The notes under the pieces: model-generated
Database searches by the model: none
Told to the model about the DNA's origin: nothing
What the model saw: the letters and a program-made list of their open reading frames with translations, nothing else
Shown here: positions 17,522 to 25,740 of the stretch, piece by piece
Position numbering within the stretch: the first letter of the stretch is position 1
Layout: every line of letters starts with the position of its first letter
DNA from: Arthrobacter sp. SX1312
GTDB taxonomy: Bacteria > Actinomycetota > Actinomycetes > Actinomycetales > Micrococcaceae
Reading direction: 5' to 3'
NCBI RefSeq assembly: GCF_002929295.1
Contig: NZ_PJIM01000001.1
Span: 855,643 to 919,642, forward strand
DNA: 64,000 bases
Position numbers and translations under genes: made by a program

Positions 17522-18241
17522 ATGGACAATTCTAGCGGCGTCGGAGTCATCGACAAGGCCGCCCTCGTGCTCGACGCCCTCGAGGCCGGGCCCACCACCC
17601 TCGCCCAGCTGGTCGCCTCGACCGGCCTGGCGCGCCCCACCGTGCACCGGCTCGCCCTCGCCCTGGCCCATCACCGGCTGGTGGGCCGGGACATGCAGGG
17701 CCGCTTCGTCCTCGGCAGCAGGCTCGTGGAACTGGCCTCGGCCGCCGGCGAGGACCGCCTGATCGCCTCGGCGGGACCGGTGCTCCTCGGCCTGCGGGAC
17801 GCCACGGGCGAGAGCGCCCAGCTGTTCAGGCGGCAGGGCGAGTGGCGCGTCTGCGTGGCGTCCGCCGAGCGCCCCGTGGGACTGCGGGACACGATCCCGG
17901 TCGGGACCCAGCTGTCCATGAAGGCCGGGTCGGCCGCGCAGTGCCTCCTGGCGTGGGAGGACCACGACCGCCTGCTCAAGGGGCTGCAGGACGCCCGGTT
18001 CACGCCGACCGTGCTGGCCGGCGTGCGGCGCCGCGGATGGGCGCAGAGCCTCGGTGAACGGGAGAACGGCGTCGCCTCCGTCTCCGCCCCGGTGCGCGGT
18101 CCGTCCGGCCGCGTGATCGCCGCCGTGTCGATCTCCGGACCGATGGAACGCCTCACCCGCCAGCCCGGCCGCATCCACGCCGAGGTGGTCTCGGACGCCG
18201 CGCGCCAGCTGACGCTCGCCGTGGCGAAGGCATCCGACTGA
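17522..18241 (+). CDS. ndgR: IclR-family regulator of leucine biosynthesis (NdgR/LtbR type)
   Basis: 239 residues. The start MDNSSGVGVIDKAALVLDAL is nearly the same as I recall for Streptomyces NdgR and corynebacterial LtbR, so I took the ATG at 17522 rather than an upstream in-frame ATG at 17471. The winged helix (about 10-70; TLAQLVASTGLARPTVHRLA) is followed by the IclR effector domain (about 75-235; MKAGSAAQCLLAW, ERENGVASVSAPVRG). The family is known to control leuCD and other amino-acid genes, probably by sensing pathway metabolites. Divergence from leuCD and the dyad between them fit. Confidence 0.93.
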   Translation: MDNSSGVGVIDKAALVLDALEAGPTTLAQLVASTGLARPTVHRLALALAHHRLVGRDMQGRFVLGSRLVELASAAGEDRLIASAGPVLLGLRDATGESAQLFRRQGEWRVCVASAERPVGLRDTIPVGTQLSMKAGSAAQCLLAWEDHDRLLKGLQDARFTPTVLAGVRRRGWAQSLGERENGVASVSAPVRGPSGRVIAAVSISGPMERLTRQPGRIHAEVVSDAARQLTLAVAKASD

Positions 18242-18242
18242 C

Positions 18243-18794
18243 ATGGGCGAGCACGCCCCCGGAACCGGGCGTCGGTATGCCATCTTCCTGCGGGGCGTGA
18301 ACGTCGGCGGGGTCACCATCCGCATGGCCGACCTCCGCGAACTGCTCGCCGGCCTGCCGGTGGGCGACGTCGCCACGGTCCTCGCCAGCGGCAACGCCAC
18401 CTGCTCCTCCGCGCTCGCGGCCGAGCAGCTCACCGGCCGTGTGGAGGAGGCACTGCGTGCACGCTTCGGCTATCCGGCGCGCGTGATCGTCGTCGAGCGG
18501 GCCGAGCTCGCCGGCATCGCGGCGTCGGTGCCCGAGCAGGGGAACGCCGACACGCACACGTACGTCACGCTGTTCACGGGGCCGGACGAACAGTCGGCGT
18601 TCGTCGACGAGGCCCGCGGTCTCGGCGAGGAACCGGTGGCCCTCACCGGCGGCACGGCGATCGCCTGGTTCCCGCCGAAAGGCAGGTCGACCGACGTCCC
18701 TCTCGCGAAGCTGCTCGCCAGGACGCGACACGCGGCGAACTCGACGACCCGCAACCTCAACACCGTGGACAAGGTGCTGCGCCTCCTGGCGTGA
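18243..18794 (+). CDS. DUF1697 protein
   Basis: 183 residues. YAIFLRGVNVGGVTIRMADL near the N-terminus and the C-terminal RTRHAANSTTRNLNTVDKVL define DUF1697, a widespread small soluble family without an established function. It begins 1 nt after the ndgR stop, so it is probably co-transcribed with ndgR, although the family has no known link to leucine. No membrane segment or signal peptide is visible. Confidence 0.88.
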   Translation: MGEHAPGTGRRYAIFLRGVNVGGVTIRMADLRELLAGLPVGDVATVLASGNATCSSALAAEQLTGRVEEALRARFGYPARVIVVERAELAGIAASVPEQGNADTHTYVTLFTGPDEQSAFVDEARGLGEEPVALTGGTAIAWFPPKGRSTDVPLAKLLARTRHAANSTTRNLNTVDKVLRLLA

Positions 18795-18870
18795 CGGCAC
18801 GGAGGGCCGTCGCCTTGGTAGGGTTCGACCACGCCGCGCCGATGCCGCCGACCCAGCCGAAGGACACACC

Positions 18871-19518
18871 ATGCGACTCATCGACCAGGACTGCCACGAA
18901 CTCGAGCAGCAGAAGGGTTCCCATGGCTTCGTGGTGGTCGGCGCCGGCCGGGCCGCCGTGATCGATCCCGGCCTGGCGTCGGGGTTCGACGGCGTCATCG
19001 CCGAGCTGCGGGCCGACGAGGCGACGACCGGCCCGATCACCGACATCGTCCTCACCCACTACGACGCCGACCATGCCCAGGCGGCGCGGCGACTCCGGGA
19101 AGCCCTCGGCGCGAGCGTCTGGATCGGTTCCGCCGATGCCGACGTGCTGCGCCACCGGATCACACCGAGGACCCGTCTTCGGAGGGTGCTGCGGCGGATC
19201 TTCCCTGTCCGCCTTCCGGACGACGTACGGGAACTCACCGGCTCCGGCGAGATCTTCCCCGGGCTCGAGTACTTCCCGACCCCCGGTCACACCCCCGGCC
19301 ACTACGCCTTCCAGTGGCGCGGGGTCCTCTTCACGGGGGATGCCGCCAGGGTGTCGGCGGACGGGGGCGTCCGGGACTTCTACGCGCCCCTCATCGATGA
19401 CCGGCCCGTCGCTGCGCGCACCGTCCGGCTCCTGGCCGAGCGTATCCGTTCGGGCTCGGTGGACTGGGTCTGCTCCGGCCACAGCCCGATCACCCGGACA
19501 GCCGCGCCTACTCCGTGA
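18871..19518 (+). CDS. MBL-fold metallo-hydrolase
   Basis: 215 residues. The metal-binding motif is THYDADHA (the usual HxHxDH with Tyr and Ala at the variable sites and the second His replaced by Asp), followed by PTPGHTPGHYAF and the late CSGHSPI histidine. The fold is beta-lactamase-like; the substrate cannot be assigned. The changed second histidine may alter metal loading. A TAGGGT box ~45 nt upstream could be its promoter. It follows DUF1697 by 76 bp. Confidence 0.82.
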   Translation: MRLIDQDCHELEQQKGSHGFVVVGAGRAAVIDPGLASGFDGVIAELRADEATTGPITDIVLTHYDADHAQAARRLREALGASVWIGSADADVLRHRITPRTRLRRVLRRIFPVRLPDDVRELTGSGEIFPGLEYFPTPGHTPGHYAFQWRGVLFTGDAARVSADGGVRDFYAPLIDDRPVAARTVRLLAERIRSGSVDWVCSGHSPITRTAAPTP

Positions 19519-19557
19519 AGTCCGCGCTCCCGGACCGGCCGGACCCGCACATGGCTG

Positions 19558-19592
19558 ATCCCGTCCTCCGGGACCTGCCCGGGGAACGGGAT
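19558..19592. terminator. Hairpin between convergent genes
   Basis: ATCCCGT (19558-19564) pairs with ACGGGAT (19586-19592), with further CCGGG/CCCGG pairing inside. It lies between the MBL gene and the PLDc_N/SHOCT gene, which converge, so it may stop transcription from both sides. There is no long T-run. Confidence 0.5.
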
Positions 19593-19604
19593 TAGCGGGT
19601 GCAC

Positions 19605-19997
19605 TCAGACCGAGGCCAGGGCGCGATCCTTCAGCTTCACGAATTCCGGCTCCGTGATGGTGCCGGCTTCGAGCAGTTCCTTCGCCTTCGCGATCTCCTC
19701 CGCCGACGTCGGTACGGCGACGCTGCGCACGTAGTTGTCCATCGACTCCTGAGCGGCCTGCCTGCTGGCCAGTTCGCGATCGGCCATGCCACGCCCGCGC
19801 GCCAGGAGGTAGACCACGGCGGTGATCATCGGGATGAAGATGAGGCCCACCATCCAGACCGCCTTCAACCAGCCCGAGAGCTCACGATCGCGGAAGAGAT
19901 CGATGATGATCTGAAACAACACGATCAGATAGGCGAAGAACACCATGATCGAGAAGGACAACCAAATGATGTTCCAAATGTTCTCCCAGAATTCCAT
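19605..19997 (-). CDS. Small membrane protein, PLD N-terminal (PLDc_N) plus SHOCT domain
   Basis: 130 residues. Two hydrophobic segments (about 8-36 and 44-66) are separated by FRDRELSGWLKAVWMVGLIF, the PLDc_N pattern: two transmembrane helices found alone or in front of phospholipase D nucleases. The C-terminal SAEEIAKAKELLEAGTITEP with EFVKLK is a SHOCT oligomerisation motif. There is no catalytic domain. AGGAG precedes the ATG. Function is unknown; a stress or membrane-scaffold role is sometimes suggested. It is divergent from the potassium channel gene. Confidence 0.85.
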   Translation of the reverse strand: MEFWENIWNIIWLSFSIMVFFAYLIVLFQIIIDLFRDRELSGWLKAVWMVGLIFIPMITAVVYLLARGRGMADRELASRQAAQESMDNYVRSVAVPTSAEEIAKAKELLEAGTITEPEFVKLKDRALASV

Positions 19998-20180
19998 CTG
20001 TCCACTCCTGTCAGAATTTTAAAAGCGCCGCGAGGACAGACGGACCGGCGCGGCTTGGATATCACAAGTGTGGTGATCCGACGATGGGCGGCAAAGGGCC
20101 GAAGGTCCCGACCGCGCAACCCTCCCGCTGAACGGCGCCGGCCCCATGTGGCACCGGGAGGGGCGGCGGTACCATGAAGC

Positions 20181-20741
20181 ATGGGTGCGAAAAGCATCGG
20201 GCAAATCAGCCCAGCGTTCTTCCGTGAACTCGACAAGGCCGGCCGTCGGCGCGCCGTCGCGAATTCGATCATACGGCTTACCATTTTCTTCACAATTCTT
20301 CTCGGCGCCTATGTCCTTTTCCCCGTCGGAGGGTTCAACGAGGAGAATCCCATCGCTGCCTGGATCCGGCTGATCGCCGTCGTCGTCGTCTTCCTCGCGG
20401 CCATGGCCCTCGAACTGCATACCATCATGGCGGCGCAGGTCCCCCAGATCCGCGCCGCCGAGGCCGTCGTCGAACTGATCCTGATCCTGCTGTGCCTCTT
20501 CGCGCTGCTCTACGTGTCCATGTCCGAGACCGACCCCGCGTCCTTCAGCGAACCCCTCGACCGGATCGATGCCCTGTACTTCACGACGTCGACCTTCGCC
20601 ACCGTGGGATTCGGGGACATCACGCCGAGGAGTGAACTGGCCCGATCCCTGCTGATCGTCCAGATGCTGGCAGACCTCGGCGCCCTGGTGCTGATCGGGA
20701 AGGTCGCCTTCCTGGCAGCCTCCCGGCGGCTGACCCGCTAG
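20181..20741 (+). CDS. Potassium channel family protein
   Basis: 186 residues. The pore loop ends in TTSTFATVGFGDITP, with the K+ selectivity filter TVGFGD at 141-146. Hydrophobic segments at about 30-48, 61-79, 97-112 and 160-180 suggest two helices in front of a two-helix pore unit. No RCK/TrkA regulatory domain follows, so gating by nucleotides is not evident. TACCAT lies 5 nt before the ATG and no ribosome site is visible, so the mRNA may be leaderless. It converges on the GTPase genes with a 21-bp gap. Confidence 0.9.
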   Translation: MGAKSIGQISPAFFRELDKAGRRRAVANSIIRLTIFFTILLGAYVLFPVGGFNEENPIAAWIRLIAVVVVFLAAMALELHTIMAAQVPQIRAAEAVVELILILLCLFALLYVSMSETDPASFSEPLDRIDALYFTTSTFATVGFGDITPRSELARSLLIVQMLADLGALVLIGKVAFLAASRRLTR

Positions 20742-20762
20742 CCCAGGGCGCCCGCGCTGCCC

Positions 20763-22724
20763 TCAGCTGCGCTGCGAGGCCGCACGCACGGCGGCGCTGA
20801 AGGCGTTGCAACGGTCCACCTCGTCCAGGACGGGATGCAGGACGACGTCGGCCGCCACGCGGGAGCAGGCGGCCAGCAGCTTCCTGCGCACCCTTGACGC
20901 GCGCCTCCCGGCCCCCCAGCGCGCGAGGAGGGCAGCAACGACGGCGAGCAGGACGCCGGCCACCAGGCCGCCGAGGATCAGCAGGGTGGGCAGGGGGAAG
21001 CCCTCCACCCGGGGCACCTCGAGGGCGGGCAGCTGCAGGAACGCGAGACCCGCCAGGAGACCGAGCCATGCGAGTCCCGCGACCAGGGCCGCGAAGGCGA
21101 TCCACTGCAGGACACCGAAGACACCCCACCACCTGCTCCGACCGGTCTCCAGGTCGGTGCCGGTGACGGCCGCGTCGAGGGCGTCCGTGAGCTCCGGGGA
21201 CGTGCTCAGGGCAGCATCCCGGACGGACGTACGCCACGGATCACGGAGGCCGCCGGCCGCCGCGTCCCCGAACACCCGCAGGGCCTGCCCCACCCGCGCC
21301 TGCTGCGCCGGGTCCCCGACGGGGAGCGAGGACCGGCGCAGCTCGGGGATGACGTCCTGCCGCCGCAGGTTCAACCGGCGCAGCGGATCGGGGCGGAGCC
21401 CCGCCAGCCAGCGGGTCACCGGCCAGCCCGTGGTGGCGTGCACGTCCCTTCGATAGGCGCTGCGGACGGCGTCCACCACTACCGGCACGCCTGCGGCCAT
21501 GCCGAGCTCCGCGGACAGGGCCGCCCGCGCGGCGTCGGACGGCGCCGCGACGTGCTCCGCCACGAACGGGAGCAGATCACCTGCCGCACGCTCGGCATCC
21601 GCCGCGACCCTGCGCATCGCCGCAGCGCGGCTCTCGGCGAGCTCCCTGATCCCTCCGGCGAGCTCACCGACCCCCCGGCCCGTCCGCGCGGACACCGGGA
21701 CGACGTCGACCCCCGGCAGCCCCTCGCCGGCGAGGATGCCCGCGAGGGAGGACAGCACGGCCTCGAGATCCTCCGGGTCCAGGCGGTCCGCCTGGTTGAG
21801 TGCCACCAGGATCACCGCCTCATGGGTCGCCAGGTCCCGCAGGAAGCCGTGGTGAAGCGCCGCATCGGCGTACTTCTGGGGGTCGACCACCCAGAGCAGC
21901 ACGTCGACCATCCCGGCCAGGCGCTCGACGGTCTCCCGGTGCGCGACCGCCGTGGAATCGAAATCGGGCAGGTCCAGGAGGATCAGCCCGGCGGTGTCCG
22001 GCAGCGCGGGCAGCAAGTGCTGCGCGGGCTCCTGACCGGCCGCCGGCGTCGATCCCCTGCGGCGCCGGCGGAAGAATCCGCGGCGCGATCCACGGGCTCC
22101 CGGGTCCGGAGCGGGCGTGGCCGCCGCCCCGGCGTCGTGCCCGTCCTCGGGGCCGGGGCCGTCCAACTGGTCGGTGCCGCCGACCGGGGCATCGTGCGCG
22201 ACCCGACCGTCAGGGCCCTCGGCCCCGGGGTGCGTCTCCCGTCCGCCGAGGTCGGAGCGCGCGTCGAGCGCGGCGTCGGTCCGCCCTCCGCCGGGTGCCA
22301 CGACCTCGAGCACGCGCGGCTCCCGGGCCGGTCCTCCCCCGACGAGCGGCGCGCCCTCGGGCAGGGCGACACGCTGCCGGACCTCCAGCCAGTCGAGCAG
22401 TTCGTCGCTCCCGCTACTGCCCCAGACGAGGGCGAGCGGCTCCGACGTCGTGGGCCGCCGGACCGCGACCCGGGCTGCGCCGGTGCCGCTCAGCGCGTTC
22501 ACGAGCGAGGACTTGCCGCTGCCGGTCGGCCCGAAGATGCCCACCACCGTGTGGTCCGCCGACAGCGACCGCCGCCGGCCCGCGCGTTCCAGCGTCCGGC
22601 GGAGACGTTCCAGTTCCTCCGGCGGGAGCCGTTCCGCACCGAGCTCGGAGGCCTCGTGCAGGTGCGCGAGCACCTCGGCCAGCGAGCCGGCGGTCTCCGT
22701 CGTGTCCTGCCCGGTACGGCTCAC
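20763..22724 (-). CDS. Dynamin-like membrane GTPase, second of a tandem pair
   Basis: 653 residues. P-loop GPTGSGKSS at 65-72; the Walker B region LILLDLPDFDS; G4-like LNQADRLD in place of NKxD. A long acidic and basic insert (about 150-250, including RRGFFRRRRRG) separates G1 from Walker B. Two hydrophobic helices near the C-terminus (about 540-570 and 580-610) should tether it to the membrane. Actinobacteria have paired dynamin-like proteins, such as Streptomyces DynA/DynB in septation and mycobacterial IniA/IniC. This pair may act similarly, but that is inferred. The GTG start overlaps the stop of the upstream gene (GTGA). Confidence 0.82.
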   Translation of the reverse strand: MSRTGQDTTETAGSLAEVLAHLHEASELGAERLPPEELERLRRTLERAGRRRSLSADHTVVGIFGPTGSGKSSLVNALSGTGAARVAVRRPTTSEPLALVWGSSGSDELLDWLEVRQRVALPEGAPLVGGGPAREPRVLEVVAPGGGRTDAALDARSDLGGRETHPGAEGPDGRVAHDAPVGGTDQLDGPGPEDGHDAGAAATPAPDPGARGSRRGFFRRRRRGSTPAAGQEPAQHLLPALPDTAGLILLDLPDFDSTAVAHRETVERLAGMVDVLLWVVDPQKYADAALHHGFLRDLATHEAVILVALNQADRLDPEDLEAVLSSLAGILAGEGLPGVDVVPVSARTGRGVGELAGGIRELAESRAAAMRRVAADAERAAGDLLPFVAEHVAAPSDAARAALSAELGMAAGVPVVVDAVRSAYRRDVHATTGWPVTRWLAGLRPDPLRRLNLRRQDVIPELRRSSLPVGDPAQQARVGQALRVFGDAAAGGLRDPWRTSVRDAALSTSPELTDALDAAVTGTDLETGRSRWWGVFGVLQWIAFAALVAGLAWLGLLAGLAFLQLPALEVPRVEGFPLPTLLILGGLVAGVLLAVVAALLARWGAGRRASRVRRKLLAACSRVAADVVLHPVLDEVDRCNAFSAAVRAASQRS

Positions 22725-24511
22725 GCGCCGTCTCCCGCAGCGGAAGGCTCCGCCGGCAGCGCCGTGCGGAGCCGGCTCGCCAGGACGGTGAGCGCCTCGG
22801 CCGAGGTCTGGAGCGCCAGGGGTTGCAGGCACCGGCCGAAGGGCTCGCGCTCGCGGCGGAGCAGCGCGTCGACGCGCTGGTAGAGGTTCCTGCGGGCCGT
22901 GGCGGCCAGTCGTCGGACGGCGTCGTCGCCGAAGACCGCCTCCAGGAGCTTCTGGCCCGCGACCGCGGACGCCCCGGCGATGCCGATCTCCCCGCCCGTG
23001 AGTCCTCCCGTGGACGCGAAGACCACCACCATCAGGGCCACGGCGACGCCGTTGACACCGAAGGAGAGCATGCGGGCCGTGAAGCGCTTGTCCGCGCCCT
23101 CGGCCTGGACCAGCAGCAGGATGTCCTGCTGCCACTCCCGGATTTCGCGGGCCACCTCGGCCGACACGGCGGCGGCGTCCCACGCCGGCACGTCCCCGAG
23201 CAGCACCCGGCCCGCGTGGTCCCCACGCCACCGCCTGCGCGTGGTCTCGTCCGCGCGTGCCGCCTGCTCGACGATCACCGTCTGCAACCCGCTGCCGATG
23301 GCTTCGGCGACGGTCGCCGCCGGGGCCGGCCGTCCCGTGAAGAACGCACTCATCCGGTCCCGCGCGCGTCCGATCCTCGTCTCGAGGCCGCGCATGAACT
23401 CACCGGTGCCGACGAAGTCCTGCCAGCGGGCGAGGACCTCCCCGCGCAGCAGCTTGCCGTCCTCCGTGGCCGCGAGGACGTCCGCCAGGGCGTCCGCATA
23501 GGCGCCCTCCACGGCTGCGCGCAGGGCATCGGCGACGGACTGCTCCTGGCCTGCGGCTTCGGCGATGCCGTCGATGCGACCGGCGAGGGCGCGCATCGCA
23601 CCGCTCACCGTCCGTCGCGCGATGTCCCGCCGCCCGTCGGCGTCGGCGGCCAGGGCCTGCAGCCATCGCGTGATCGGCTCGACGGCGTCTGCCGGCAGCA
23701 TGCGCGACGGACCGAGCATCATTTCCGGGACCACGAAGATGGGCGCGTGCCCGAGGTTCTCGGCCGACAGCAGCGTCAGGAGATCGCTCCTGATCTCCTC
23801 CTCCACTCCGGCCGGCACACGGTCCAGCACGACGGCGACGAGGACGTCCCGGCGGCCGGCCTCCGCGAGCAGCCTCCAGGGGACGGCGTCCGCGTAGCGG
23901 TTGGCCGTGGTCACGAAGATCCAGAGGTCCGCCGCCGCGAGCAGCTGCCCGGCGAGCCGGCGGTTCTCGTCCGCGATGGAGTCGACGTCAGGGGCATCGA
24001 GGAGTGCAAGGCCCGGCGGGAGCGTCGACGTCGGGCGCAGGAGCAGGGTGTCAGGCCCTGAGGCCTGATGGAGCGCTGCGGGCGCGCCCGCCGTCGGCGG
24101 GTCGCCGGCACCGTCGTCGTCGGTCGCGAGGCGGACCCGGCTGAGGGTGGGCAGGATCCGCGCGTCGTCGAACCACGCGCCGTCATCCGGGTGGTGGAGC
24201 AGGAGCGGCTGGCGGGTGGTGGGGCGCACGGCGCCCGTGACCGAGACGGGACGCCCCACGAGGGCGTTGACGAGGGTGGATTTCCCGGCGCCCGTGGACC
24301 CGCCCACGACGGCGACGAGCGGGGCATCCAGGCTGGCCAGTCGCGGAAGGATGTAGTCGGTGAGCTGAGCGCGTGCGGCTGCCGCCGATTCCCGCGCAAC
24401 GTCCGAGCCGGGAAGCTCCAGCGGGAACGCGAGACTGTCCAGTGCGGCACGCACTTCGCGCAGCAGCGGGGCGAGCCCGCGGGCTTCGCCGACCATGGAA
24501 GGTGCACTCAT
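22721..24511 (-). CDS. Dynamin-like membrane GTPase, first of a tandem pair
   Basis: 596 residues. P-loop VVGGSTGAGKSTLVNALVG (about 69-86), then LALLDAPDVDS as the Walker B/G3 region, and IFVTTANRYADAVPW, where the usual NKxD is not obvious. The C-terminal third is helical with a hydrophobic stretch (VNGVAVALMVVVFASTGG). It is coupled to the next GTPase by a 4-nt overlap, and heterodimers are common for such pairs. The start at 24511 has CATGAT 6 nt upstream and no ribosome site. A longer frame from 24568 exists but is unsupported. Confidence 0.82.
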   Translation of the reverse strand: MSAPSMVGEARGLAPLLREVRAALDSLAFPLELPGSDVARESAAAARAQLTDYILPRLASLDAPLVAVVGGSTGAGKSTLVNALVGRPVSVTGAVRPTTRQPLLLHHPDDGAWFDDARILPTLSRVRLATDDDGAGDPPTAGAPAALHQASGPDTLLLRPTSTLPPGLALLDAPDVDSIADENRRLAGQLLAAADLWIFVTTANRYADAVPWRLLAEAGRRDVLVAVVLDRVPAGVEEEIRSDLLTLLSAENLGHAPIFVVPEMMLGPSRMLPADAVEPITRWLQALAADADGRRDIARRTVSGAMRALAGRIDGIAEAAGQEQSVADALRAAVEGAYADALADVLAATEDGKLLRGEVLARWQDFVGTGEFMRGLETRIGRARDRMSAFFTGRPAPAATVAEAIGSGLQTVIVEQAARADETTRRRWRGDHAGRVLLGDVPAWDAAAVSAEVAREIREWQQDILLLVQAEGADKRFTARMLSFGVNGVAVALMVVVFASTGGLTGGEIGIAGASAVAGQKLLEAVFGDDAVRRLAATARRNLYQRVDALLRREREPFGRCLQPLALQTSAEALTVLASRLRTALPAEPSAAGDGA

Positions 24512-24574
24512 GAAACCATCATGCCAGTCCCCCGCCTCCGCGCCCCGAAGTCCTCGTCCTCTCCGCAAACGGAA

Positions 24575-24607
24575 AAGTCCCGGACATCGTGGTGATGTCC
24601 GGGACTT
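24575..24607 (-). terminator. Terminator of the tRNA-Gln/tRNA-Glu transcript
   Basis: AAGTCCCGGACATC and GATGTCCGGGACTT form a perfect 14-bp stem with a 5-nt loop; reading the minus strand, TTTT ends the stem. It lies 38 nt past the 3' end of tRNA-Glu. Confidence 0.9.
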
Positions 24608-24645
24608 CCCGGCGTCCTGACGGACTGTGCCCTTGCGGGCAAATG

Positions 24646-24718
24646 TGACCCCAGCGGGATTCGAACCCGCGTTACCGCCGTGAGAGGGCAGCGTACTAGG
24701 CCGCTATACGATGGGGCC
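24646..24718 (-). tRNA. tRNA-Glu (anticodon CTC)
   Basis: 73 nt. The acceptor arm GGCCCCA pairs with TGGGGTC, followed by discriminator A. The anticodon loop is CTCTCAC (anticodon CTC, codon GAG) and the T arm contains GGTTCGAATCC. CCA is not encoded. It is 65 nt downstream of tRNA-Gln and probably shares its transcript. gltX lies about 1 kb upstream, so the tRNA and its synthetase are neighbours. Confidence 0.97.
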
Positions 24719-24783
24719 AGTACTTTCCATCTTACTATGTGTTGCCGTGTGCTTTTGCCATTCCGCCCGGGGGCGGAAGTGCG

Positions 24784-24855
24784 CTGGGGTACCAGGACTC
24801 GAACCTAGAATGTTGGTACCAGAAACCAGTGTGTTGCCAATTACACCATACCCCA
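24784..24855 (-). tRNA. tRNA-Gln (anticodon CTG)
   Basis: 72 nt. Acceptor TGGGGTA pairs with TACCCCA, followed by discriminator G. The anticodon loop TTCTGGT carries CTG (codon CAG). D arm and T arm (GGTTCGAGTCC) are normal. CCA is not encoded. In actinobacteria Gln-tRNA is usually made by GltX mischarging followed by GatCAB, so its closeness to gltX is notable but may be chance. Confidence 0.96.
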
Positions 24856-24924
24856 ATGGCACTTCTCGGAGTCCCGATCGTGCTGGGCTCCGGTCGCGTA
24901 ACCGCTCCGCGCCGAGAAACAACT

Positions 24925-25740
24925 TTACCGGACAGAAGGCAGGAACTGCAAAACGGGCTCCAGACCCCTGATGCGAGGCACCTCCGGGGCGTGCCCGGCA
25001 TCGGCCGCCGAGCCGCCGTCGGTGCCCGCTGCCCGGCCGGCTCCCGCGCGGTCCAGCCATACGCCGACCAGCCCGGCCGACCGCGCTCCGACGGCGTCGA
25101 GCAGCCGATTGTCGCCCACGTAGAGCGTCCGCGCGGGCGCGGTCCCGAGCAGCCGTGCACCCTCGTGGTAGATGGCCGGGTCGGGCTTGGCCACGCCGAC
25201 GGTGTCGATGCCGACCAGCGTCGCGATGCGCTGCAGGCCGGCGTGGTCCAGTTTGGCCCGCTGGTAGGCGTGCACGTTGTTGCTGACCGCGCCGTACGGG
25301 ATGCCACGGGCGTCCAGTTCGTCCAGAAGGGGCCCGACGTCGTCGTACGCCCGGAAGTGCAGCGGCAGGGTCTGCTCGTAGGCGCGCACCCAGGCCTCGG
25401 CCATGTGCCCCACGAACGGCTCCGGAGTGAACGCGGCACGCGCGTGCCGGACCCGGTGCACCCTCTGCTCCTCGAAGGTGACATCCCCCGCCAGGAACCG
25501 GTCGTAGTGCCGCTGGGGGTCCGTCGTGTACAGGGCCTTGTAGCGTGCCCAGTCGTCGTCGCTCAGGTGGTTCAGGGACGGGTCCGGGATGGCCTGCAGC
25601 GTGTGCCCCATGGCCCCTTCGAGGTCCACGAGCGTGTCGTCGATGTCGAACAGCACGCCGTCGACGACGCCGTGGTCCTCCGCGTCGGGCACGCCCTGCC
25701 CGGCCGCTGCCGGCCCTGCCGGGCCCCGACCGGTCACCAT
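24925..25740 (-). CDS. HAD-superfamily hydrolase
   Basis: 271 residues. HAD motif I is GVLFDIDDTLVDLEG (nucleophile Asp), motif II the serine in AVSNNVHAYQRAK, the lysine is in VGVAKPDPAIYHE, and motif IV is YVGDNRLLDAVGA. The helical cap between motifs I and II places it in subfamily I, like phosphoglycolate phosphatases, but the substrate is unknown. The ATG overlaps the gltX stop by one base (TGATG), so it is translationally coupled to gltX. The C-terminal ~45 residues are Ala/Gly-rich. Confidence 0.85.
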   Translation of the reverse strand: MVTGRGPAGPAAAGQGVPDAEDHGVVDGVLFDIDDTLVDLEGAMGHTLQAIPDPSLNHLSDDDWARYKALYTTDPQRHYDRFLAGDVTFEEQRVHRVRHARAAFTPEPFVGHMAEAWVRAYEQTLPLHFRAYDDVGPLLDELDARGIPYGAVSNNVHAYQRAKLDHAGLQRIATLVGIDTVGVAKPDPAIYHEGARLLGTAPARTLYVGDNRLLDAVGARSAGLVGVWLDRAGAGRAAGTDGGSAADAGHAPEVPRIRGLEPVLQFLPSVR

